Origin: Sphingobacteriales bacterium
Lineage (GTDB): Bacteria; Bacteroidota; Bacteroidia; Chitinophagales; Chitinophagaceae
DNA length: 8,292 bases
Assembly (NCBI GenBank): GCA_947463665.1
Contig: CANHUD010000095.1
Span: 1 to 8,292, forward strand
Reading direction: 5' to 3'
Under the pieces are notes generated by a model. It had not been told where the DNA came from. It worked only from the letters and a program-made list of their open reading frames with translations, and ran no database searches. The translations under genes were made by a program, and so were the position numbers. Position 1 is the first letter of the stretch. Every line of letters begins with the position of its first letter. Shown in pieces: positions 1 to 5,395 of this stretch.

Positions 1-673
1 ACAATACGATTATTTCCTGAAAGATCACCTGGGCAATACCCGGGCCGTGATCACCGAAGAGCAGCAGAGCGATCTGTACCCGGCCGCTACCCTTGAGCCG
101 TCCACCATAGCTGCCGAAAGCAATTTCTACGGCAACCTGTCGGCCACCCAATACACCAAACCCTCGTGGTTCAGCGATCCGGTATATGCCGCCAGCACCA
201 ACGTGGCGATGCTCAAAAACACGTCTGCTACCGAGAAAATAGGCCCCAATATTGTTTTGAAAGTAATGGCAGGCGATGCGTTCAACCTGCGTGTAGCCAG
301 TGGCTGGTACAGCAGCAGTACCGCCACCAACAGCAGCACGGCTGTACTCACGGATATGCTGCGGCTGTTGAGTACAGGTGTGGCAGGCCTCAGTGGCGGA
401 AAGACCGATGCCGCCAGTTTACAGAACAGCGCCAGCGGCTTGCCGGGAGGCATCAGCAGTTTCCTGAATACGCAACCCACCAACGGAACAGCGCCAAGAG
501 CCTATATCAACTGGATCCTGCTGGATGAACAGTTTCAGTATTATTCGGGCGGGTTTGAGCAGGTAGGGGCCAGTGGAAGCACCACCATCCATACCCGCAG
601 CAACCTGGCAATTCCCAAGAATGGCTATCTGTATGTGTACACCAGCAACGAAGCCAGTAACATAGAAGTGTAA
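1..673 (+). pseudogene. Rhs/YD-repeat protein, core segment upstream of an in-frame stop (5' end outside window)
   Basis: This is the 3' part of the conserved core of a large Rhs-family (YD-repeat) surface or secreted protein. The frame is open from base 2 and reads QYDYFLKDHLGNTR at once; DHLGNTR is the hallmark of Bacteroidota Rhs proteins. The next 190 or so residues are the linker domain usual in this group (for example IGPNIVLKVMAGD and AYINWILLDEQFQYY). The frame stops at TAA 671-673, but the same frame continues afterwards with FNNLHVTHIRGPLLEE, where relatives read VYFDNLQVTH. The TAA therefore replaces a Tyr codon, one base away from TAT or TAC. DNA here is GC-rich, unlike the tip that follows. 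In the family the core forms a shell around a C-terminal toxin or carries a variable tip. Function of this copy: either inactivated by the stop, or intact if the stop is a sequencing error. Confidence 0.85.
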
Positions 674-742
674 TTCAACAACCTGCATGTTACGCATATC
701 CGCGGACCACTCCTGGAGGAATCGCATTATTATCCGTTTGGG

Positions 743-1687
743 TTGATGATGGCGGGGATATCCTCCAAGGCGCTGAATGGTACTGCTGAGAACAAGTACA
801 AGTTCAACGGTAAGGAAGAACAAAGACAAGAGTTCAGTGATGTAAGTGGATTAGAATGGTTGGATTATGGAGCGAGGATGTATGACCCCCAAATTATGCG
901 TTGGCATGCTCAAGATAAATATTCTGAAGTCTATGATGGAGTTTCTCCATATCAATATGCTCTAAATAACCCTATTAGATTTATAGATAAGAATGGCAAT
1001 TTTATTGTAGATAAGGATGGGAAGATAATTGCTACATCTACAGGGCGAACAGAAAAAATTATAACGAATGCATGGGATGGGAAACCCGGTGTAACAGCCG
1101 AATATGAAGTTTATACCATCTATACAAATGCGGGTAATCCAGTCGAGGCATGGAAATTAAAAAGTCAAACCTTTGCTGATGCAGATGGAAACACGGTAAC
1201 AGAGTCTCCCTACGATATGTCTTCTAATTGCTATGGATATGCCTTAACGTCTGGTTTGTTCTATCTGCCTATTTATGAAAAGTATGGGAAGGAAGATGAT
1301 ATAAGAGGTGATGCATTTTTGAGTCAAGTTTTAAAGGAGGAAGGCATTGTTGTAGATTGGGCAAAGGCAACTTTAACTGAAGGAAATGCGAATGGATTTG
1401 TATTAACATCAATTGGCAAGAAGGATTATCAGCATATTGTAACCAAAGATAGTAAGACAGGTAAGTGGAATGCAAAGCATGGATATTGGAAAGGTATTGT
1501 TAATGGAACAAAAGACCAGGCTGCAAACCGTGAAGGCACTCCCGACCCCAATATGGACGTTAATTTCTTTGAAGATAACCGACCTCGCCAAAATTATACG
1601 GGAATATCAGTAGATGTAGAATCATTCAGGAAAAAAAGTAGTTCCAACGCTGATTTTTGGAATAAAATCCTTTCACTTTTAAACTAA
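743..1687 (+). CDS. Rhs core end plus variable C-terminal tip (candidate toxin domain)
   Basis: This continues the same reading frame as the upstream Rhs segment; codons 674-742 also read as Rhs (HIRGPLLEE, HYYPFGL), so the ATG at 743 is only the first start after the TAA. Counted from that ATG (314 residues), 1-85 finish the conserved core: YKFNGKE at 19-25, LDYGARMYDP at 40-49, then SPYQYALNNPIRFIDKNG. Residues from about 86 on are an AT-rich variable tip of about 230 residues. The tip contains SNCYGYAL (Cys163), QHIVTKD (His231) and WNAKHG (His246). This spacing is reminiscent of NlpC/P60- or papain-like cysteine peptidases/amidases, which are known in polymorphic toxins, but I cannot assign a family from sequence alone. 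A candidate immunity gene starts 5 bases after the stop. If the TAA upstream is real, this part may not be made, or only as a short tip-bearing fragment. Confidence 0.75.
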   Translation: MMMAGISSKALNGTAENKYKFNGKEEQRQEFSDVSGLEWLDYGARMYDPQIMRWHAQDKYSEVYDGVSPYQYALNNPIRFIDKNGNFIVDKDGKIIATSTGRTEKIITNAWDGKPGVTAEYEVYTIYTNAGNPVEAWKLKSQTFADADGNTVTESPYDMSSNCYGYALTSGLFYLPIYEKYGKEDDIRGDAFLSQVLKEEGIVVDWAKATLTEGNANGFVLTSIGKKDYQHIVTKDSKTGKWNAKHGYWKGIVNGTKDQAANREGTPDPNMDVNFFEDNRPRQNYTGISVDVESFRKKSSSNADFWNKILSLLN

Positions 1688-1692
1688 TAACA

Positions 1693-2328
1693 ATGAAAGG
1701 AAGTGCTAAGTTGTTTATCTGTACAAATGTGTTTTTGCTTTTTAGCTATAATATGGTTTTTGGGCAGATAAAAATCGTGAAAGTATCTAAGCAAGTTTGC
1801 AATACTGGTTACAGCAAATTGGAAGTAGAAGTAAGAAAAGATGGAGTTCTTCTTGATTCCTTAAACAGAAAATATTATAACTATACAAGTATTTATAAAC
1901 TCCATGATTCAGTCAAGTTAAAAATTGTTGAGCATTTGTTGCAATTTGTTTCTGATACATCAATCTGCTGCAATTCTGTTCAGTCTTACGATAATGTTGA
2001 GTATCCCGGCTGTTATGATGAAAGCCCAACCTCTAAAAGTTTTTCCATCAGAATAGAATCGTTATTTATTATCAACCGAGTGCTTTATAATACATTTACT
2101 TACCGCATAGGATGCTATCCTGTATTATATGATTCAGAGACGAAGCAAGAGGTTAATAACAACAACTGTTTTGTCAATATAATGGTAGAACGATATAAAG
2201 CCTTGTATAAATTATATAAGGATACAGGAAAATTACCTGATTATCATTTTTTGAATGAAAGTCGAATAAAATGGTGGGGCAAACACACCAATGGCGAAAG
2301 TAATCTACGCTCTATAAAATTCAGGTGA
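1693..2328 (+). CDS. small exported protein, candidate immunity protein of the Rhs tip
   Basis: A 211-residue protein of no family I recognise. The N-terminus is a plausible Sec signal peptide: Lys residues at 2 and 6, a hydrophobic stretch at about 7-22, and likely cleavage after FGQ near residue 25. The mature protein is expected in the periplasm or outside the cell. Cys at 36, 92, 93, 107, 141 and 159 may form disulfides. No transmembrane segment follows the signal. The gene begins 5 bases after the Rhs stop, so the two are almost certainly co-transcribed, which is the position of an immunity gene in polymorphic-toxin loci. The product is clearly related to the protein at 2570-3235, sharing DSVK, DTS-I/V-C, IE-S/A-L, PV-L/I-YD and W-W/Y-G in the same order. 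DNA is AT-rich like the tip. Immunity is inferred from position and export; a conserved accessory or secreted protein of unknown role is the alternative. Confidence 0.8.
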   Translation: MKGSAKLFICTNVFLLFSYNMVFGQIKIVKVSKQVCNTGYSKLEVEVRKDGVLLDSLNRKYYNYTSIYKLHDSVKLKIVEHLLQFVSDTSICCNSVQSYDNVEYPGCYDESPTSKSFSIRIESLFIINRVLYNTFTYRIGCYPVLYDSETKQEVNNNNCFVNIMVERYKALYKLYKDTGKLPDYHFLNESRIKWWGKHTNGESNLRSIKFR

Positions 2329-2346
2329 TTATTTCACACAAACTGA

Positions 2347-2565
2347 CCAGCCATTTCAGGACGAGACAGAATTTACAATGATTACACCTATGACCTCAAC
2401 GGCAATCTTCAAACCGATGCGAACAAATCCATCTCGTCGATTTCATACAATTATCTTAAATTACTTGGGAGTTCATTTAAAAATCAAGCAGTAAAAGGCG
2501 TTCGAATTACCAACCCGGACGAAATAAAAGCAATACTGAAAGAATTGGGTTGGCAGGAAAATTAA
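2347..2565 (+). pseudogene. orphan Rhs fragment: one YD repeat fused to a foreign C-terminal tail
   Basis: This frame is open from just after a TGA (2344-2346) to TAA 2563-2565 and has no ATG. It reads RIYNDYTYDLNGNLQTDANK and then SISSISYNYL, a textbook Rhs/YD repeat. In intact relatives this repeat lies hundreds of residues before the protein's C-terminus, followed by a stretch like NLPSKI. Here it switches at about base 2458 to an unrelated tail (KLLGSSFKNQAVKGV, then RITNPDEIKAILKELGWQEN) that ends at the stop, 4 bases before the next gene. The simplest reading is that a second Rhs gene, or an orphan tip cassette, lost most of its core and tip in a deletion, leaving its C-terminal end next to its cognate downstream gene. 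The tail family is unknown to me. It is probably not translated. Confidence 0.7.
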
Positions 2566-2569
2566 ATCT

Positions 2570-3235
2570 ATGAAATCAATAATTATTTTATTGTTGAGTG
2601 TAATATCTGTTCAATCATATTCGCAGACATTTAGTATAATTAAAAATGAATACTATAATGTTAATAATGCTGATAGTGAAGGTTGGGCGTTTAGTATTAA
2701 AGTTGAATATGATACAGGCAAACCTAAGTTTTACTCGGCATCCTGTTATTTTGGAGAGTTGCCCAAGATGACCGATAGCGTAAAGTTTTTTTTGATTGAA
2801 TCCCTGTTGTCTAAAATTAATGATACATCTGTTTGCGGAAAACCAGTTGAGGCGTTATCCTATCGGTACAAGGGCAGGTATAATCAAAATCCCCAATCCT
2901 CCAGATATAATTTGCAAATTGAAGCTCTTGTATTGATAAACTATATTGCTCTATCAAGCGATGCAGTATCTTATTCCCCATTCCCGGTTATATACGATAA
3001 GAAAAAAGGAAAAGAGATAACAGTATCAGGCAAAGAGATAGATGATGTAATCAAATGTTATAAAAAGTGGTTTGAAAAAATTAAGCGAACAGGGTTGAGA
3101 CAATATTCTTTGCCAATGGTTAATAAAAAGTATGAGTGGTATGGAAGTTTGTACCAAAAGCAAAGATTGTTTGATGTTCCACCAAAGTGGGAAAAACTTT
3201 ATAGTTGCCCTGTATTAATAAGACAAGAAGATTAA
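2570..3235 (+). CDS. small exported protein, paralogue of the 1693-2328 product; candidate immunity protein
   Basis: A 221-residue protein with a clear signal peptide: MK, a hydrophobic run of Ile/Leu/Val at about 4-14, and a likely cleavage after SYSQ at residue 19. The mature part is expected in the periplasm. It aligns along its length with the protein at 1693-2328: DSVK at 69-72 against 72-75, NDTSVC at 84-89 against SDTSIC at 87-92, QIEALVLIN at 116-124 against RIESLFIIN at 120-128, FPVIYD at 138-143 against YPVLYD at 142-147, and EWYG against KWWG near the end. It differs by a longer, Lys/Trp-rich C-terminus. The ATG lies 4 bases after the stop of the orphan Rhs tail; the run before it (aggaaaattaaatct) is A-rich, as is usual for starts in this phylum. 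Position and paralogy suggest immunity to the lost tip. The family is not recognised. Confidence 0.8.
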   Translation: MKSIIILLLSVISVQSYSQTFSIIKNEYYNVNNADSEGWAFSIKVEYDTGKPKFYSASCYFGELPKMTDSVKFFLIESLLSKINDTSVCGKPVEALSYRYKGRYNQNPQSSRYNLQIEALVLINYIALSSDAVSYSPFPVIYDKKKGKEITVSGKEIDDVIKCYKKWFEKIKRTGLRQYSLPMVNKKYEWYGSLYQKQRLFDVPPKWEKLYSCPVLIRQED

Positions 3236-3239
3236 ATAA

Positions 3240-3260
3240 AAACCCGGCGTTGCCAGGTTT
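3240..3260 (+). terminator. possible hairpin terminator after the Rhs/immunity cluster
   Basis: Bases 3240-3248 (aaacccggc) can pair with 3252-3260 (gccaggttt): eight base pairs with one C/A mismatch and a 3-base loop. The hairpin lies 5 bases after the stop of the second exported-protein gene and is flanked by A-rich DNA upstream. There is no long T-run after it, only ttt within the arm, so it is a weak or degenerate terminator at best. Its site between two convergent gene groups fits that role. Confidence 0.4.
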
Positions 3261-3511
3261 CTACCGTGCTATCATTTGCTAAAGATAATCTTTCATTTTT
3301 TATTGGAGAAAGACAGGTAAATCATGCCATATTCATCTTTGCCGAATGTCTCCCCGAGAGATATTTTTTCCATCTGTATACAGTTCTTAGTGTTTACTTC
3401 TTTAAAAGTTCATTAGCCTGAAAGAAATCTGCCACGTCCTGAAATAGAAGACTAGTTCCCTGGGTACCTTACTATCACAAAAAGCATCAGTCCCCCGAAA
3501 ATGCGCTGACT
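3261..3511. other. AT-rich non-coding gap between the accessory island and the minus-strand block
   Basis: I see no gene that I can support here. The stretch separates convergent gene groups, so no promoter is required in it. On the minus strand there is a 26-codon frame (3373 down to 3293) and, before it, a short open stretch ending in LLFQDVADFFQANELLKK. Neither has a recognisable family, a start signal or enough length, so they may be debris of an older gene. No tRNA, repeat array or attachment-site duplication is visible. Confidence 0.5.
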
Positions 3512-3910
3512 TTATTTCTTATCTACAAAAAGCATTTTCAGCGATAACAACAGCAGAAATACGGCAAACACTTTTTTCAGCGTTCCCTGTGGCAGCGCTA
3601 ATGCCCACTTGCTTCCCAGATAGCTGCCGGCCACAAATCCCAGTGCCAGCAAACCCACCACTTTGGGATCCACATACCCTTTTTTGTAGTAGTTGATCAC
3701 CCCAAGGATGGCCACCGGAAGAATCAACAGGCCAAGCGATGTACCCTGAGCTTTGTGTTGGGAAAAGGATAAAAAATAAACCAGTGCGGGAACGATGATC
3801 AGTCCGCCGCCGATGCCAATCATCCCGCCCAGCATACCTGCGGCAAAACCGATGATGATGATCAATGCAATGAGTTGTGCCGTCATGGGTTGAGGTTTTA
3901 ATTCGTTCAT
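3512..3910 (-). CDS. half-size TauE/SafE-family membrane permease
   Basis: A 132-residue, very hydrophobic protein with about four membrane spans (roughly 12-30, 33-49, 58-74 and 83-128, the last long enough for two short helices). The glycine-rich stretch at 28-42 (GGMIGIGGGLIIVPA) and QGTSL at 55-59 are the signature of the TauE/SafE (DUF81) family, which exports sulfite, sulfoacetate or related organosulfur anions. Most members have about 250 residues with two such halves. This one has a single half and would have to dimerise, as other short members are thought to do. The ATG lies one base after the TGA of the pyrophosphatase gene (3912-3914), so translation is probably coupled. An internal ATG at residue 9 is an alternative start. 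The substrate cannot be read from the sequence. Confidence 0.85.
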   Translation of the reverse strand: MNELKPQPMTAQLIALIIIIGFAAGMLGGMIGIGGGLIIVPALVYFLSFSQHKAQGTSLGLLILPVAILGVINYYKKGYVDPKVVGLLALGFVAGSYLGSKWALALPQGTLKKVFAVFLLLLSLKMLFVDKK

Positions 3911-3911
3911 A

Positions 3912-4457
3912 TCAATGCTTGTGGAAATGCTCCTTGTACGATGCCAGTGCCCGCTCCACGATCTTCAGTGCCGCAGCTTTGTCGCCAAACTCTTCTACCT
4001 GCACCACTTTGTTCTCCAGCTTCTTGTACTCTTCAAAGAAGTTCCGCAGCTCATTGAAAAAATGCCTGGGTAACTCTTCAATATTATTGATGTAATTTAC
4101 CCCGGGGTCTCCCGTGGCTACCGCAATGATCTTATCGTCTCCATCTCCGTTATCAATCATCTGCATAACGCCAATGATGCGGGCTTCCATCAGACAGAGG
4201 GGCTCTACATGCACGCTCGACAATACCAGAATATCCAGCGGATCACGATCGTCGCCATAGGTCTGCGGAATAAAACCATAATTCACCGGATACATGAACG
4301 ATGAATAGATCACACGATCCAGCCTTAGCAATCCGCTGGCTTTGTCGATCTCGTACTTCGCACGCGATCCCTGCGGAATTTCAATAACGGCATTCACAAT
4401 GCGGGGGGCGTTTTCACCTGGTGTGACGCCATGCCAGGGATGGGAAACTGTTAACAT
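3912..4457 (-). CDS. ppa: soluble inorganic pyrophosphatase, family I
   Basis: Hydrolyses pyrophosphate to two phosphates in the cytoplasm, pulling nucleic-acid synthesis and amino-acid activation forward. With the start chosen here it has 181 residues, the normal bacterial size. Active-site motifs are all present: IEIP (25-28), AKYEID (33-38), YPVNYGF (56-62), the metal-binding DRDPLD (Asp70, 72 and 75), DDKIIAV (107-113) and YKKLE (144-148). The frame extends 24 codons further upstream to an ATG at 4529, but that extension is translated from repeat-rich intergenic DNA (NRPITNQPITT) and has no counterpart in the family, so the ATG at 4457 (MLTVSHPWHGV) is preferred. It is followed with a 1-base gap by the TauE/SafE gene. 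Nothing is missing from the catalytic set. Confidence 0.95.
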   Translation of the reverse strand: MLTVSHPWHGVTPGENAPRIVNAVIEIPQGSRAKYEIDKASGLLRLDRVIYSSFMYPVNYGFIPQTYGDDRDPLDILVLSSVHVEPLCLMEARIIGVMQMIDNGDGDDKIIAVATGDPGVNYINNIEELPRHFFNELRNFFEEYKKLENKVVQVEEFGDKAAALKIVERALASYKEHFHKH

Positions 4458-4478
4458 AGATATTAGTTTATAGATTTT

Positions 4479-4574
4479 AGATGTTGGCGTGGTGATTGGT
4501 TGGTTCGTTATTGGTCTGTTATCAAACATCTAATAACCAGGCCAATCACGAACATCCAATATCCAACATCCAAC
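4479..4574. repeat. low-complexity intergenic repeats between crcB and ppa
   Basis: Three copies of a 7-base unit stand head to tail at 4554-4574 (atccaat, atccaac, atccaac) and end one base before the crcB stop. Two short perfect inverted pairs overlap in the same gap: agatgtt (4479-4485) with aacatct (4525-4531), and gtgattgg (4492-4499) with ccaatcac (4542-4549). Most of the gap is built from att-gg/cc-aat words, as if made by duplication and inversion of a short unit. On the minus strand it also holds a poor match to the Bacteroidota promoter, gatgtttg (4530 down to 4523) with ttcg 19 bases upstream, which would place a start site before the ppa ATG at 4457. Function is unknown; the repeats may be a mobile-repeat relic or affect read-through into ppa. 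Confidence 0.55.
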
Positions 4575-4575
4575 T

Positions 4576-4953
4576 TCACATATTCTCTTTTCCAATCTGA
4601 TATCCCAGAAACACTGCAGCCATACCCAACAGCACACTACCCAATATGTATAGTAAGGCCAGCCCGATCTGCCCCTGGCGTATCAGTTGTACGTTTTCAT
4701 TTGAAAAAGTGGAGAAGGTGGTAAAGCCACCGCAAATGCCGGTCGACAAAAAAAGCATAGCGGAACCGGTTAGTATGCCTCTGCTTTGCCAGCCAAACAA
4801 CAAACCTATAAGCAGACTGCCGGCAACATTCACCATAAACGTTGCCAGAGGGAATGGCGTAGGAAAGAAGGCTGAAACGGCTCTGCCCATCAGCAATCGT
4901 CCCATGCCGCCGATGGCACTGCCAGCTCCAACCAGCAGCAGATCGCGGATCAT
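4576..4953 (-). CDS. crcB: CrcB/Fluc fluoride channel
   Basis: A 125-residue inner-membrane protein with four predicted spans that forms a dual-topology dimer and lets fluoride leave the cell. Family marks are GAGSAIGGMGR at 9-19, Asn42 in VNVAGSLLIG, and TGICGGFTTFSTFSNE at 71-86. The last contains the phenylalanines that line the pore (Phe80, Phe83) and the Gly/Thr residues of the central sodium site. Length is normal. The ATG overlaps the TGA of the lipoprotein gene (ATGA at 4950-4953), so the two are translated together. I found no fluoride riboswitch directly upstream, which fits a gene that sits second or later in an operon. A single crcB copy here would be expected to act as a homodimer. 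Confidence 0.95.
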   Translation of the reverse strand: MIRDLLLVGAGSAIGGMGRLLMGRAVSAFFPTPFPLATFMVNVAGSLLIGLLFGWQSRGILTGSAMLFLSTGICGGFTTFSTFSNENVQLIRQGQIGLALLYILGSVLLGMAAVFLGYQIGKENM

Positions 4954-5366
4954 GGGGCTGTCTTTTTTTCTCCGGCAAATGTGTAACTGAAATCAACCCA
5001 CCAGCGTCCATCCCGCTTCAACACTTTCACCGTTGCCGGCTTATGGGAATGTGAATTGGAGTAGTTGATCAATACCACAGAATCTCCCTGTTGCTGTATC
5101 TCATGGATGGTGATATTGGCCTGTTTCAGCTCCACCAACTCTTTGCCGGGTTGCTTGCGCATGTAATCGGCATATCGCTTGAACAACTGCTTGTCCTCGT
5201 CTTCCGGTAGCACAAACATATCGGCTTTCACATAATCCCCATCCAATACAGCGCGGATAAATTCCCTTCCTGCATCCTCTCCGTCTTCCGGAGTGAGGTT
5301 GGAAGCCGATGAGCCACAGGCGGTGAAAAATAACACCAGCACAGCTGCATACATGATTCTTTTCAT
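4950..5366 (-). CDS. DUF4878-like lipoprotein
   Basis: A 138-residue predicted lipoprotein. Residues 1-17 are a lipoprotein signal (MKRIMYAAVLVLFFTAC) with a lipobox ending at Cys17, followed by GSSAS. Residues 25-135 fit the small alpha-plus-beta fold of DUF4878 and related NTF2/lumazine-binding-like proteins: a helical start (EDAGREFIRAVLDGDYVKA), then strands ending in VKVLKRDGRWWVDFSYTF. The family has no known enzyme activity. No Asp follows Cys17, so which membrane holds it is open; in Bacteroidota many such lipoproteins reach the outer membrane. The gene starts 29 bases after the phoH stop and overlaps crcB by 4 bases, so it is probably co-transcribed with both, although a functional link with fluoride export is not implied. 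An alternative start is Met5. Confidence 0.8.
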   Translation of the reverse strand: MKRIMYAAVLVLFFTACGSSASNLTPEDGEDAGREFIRAVLDGDYVKADMFVLPEDEDKQLFKRYADYMRKQPGKELVELKQANITIHEIQQQGDSVVLINYSNSHSHKPATVKVLKRDGRWWVDFSYTFAGEKKTAP

Positions 5367-5395
5367 AGTACTAAGGTATGGATTCGAACGATTTC

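Noticed and set aside
671..673. Programmed read-through or recoding of the TAA
   Set aside because: No stimulatory structure is evident and Rhs proteins are not known for recoding; a point mutation or base-call error is simpler.
127..829. Open frames on both strands overlapping the Rhs core (127-483, 166-528 and 419-829)
   Set aside because: The Rhs frame carries the conserved motifs throughout; the others are shadows in GC-rich DNA.
3293..3373. 26-codon minus-strand frame beginning MEKISLGETFGK
   Set aside because: Too short, with no known family, no start signal and no conserved context; kept only as a remark on the gap.
4458..4529. N-terminal extension of the pyrophosphatase to the ATG at 4529
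   Set aside because: It is translated from repeat-rich intergenic DNA, is not found in the family, and overlaps a weak promoter-like site.
4954..5395. Fluoride riboswitch ahead of crcB
   Set aside because: crcB overlaps the lipoprotein gene, and no fluoride-riboswitch core is seen before either gene.
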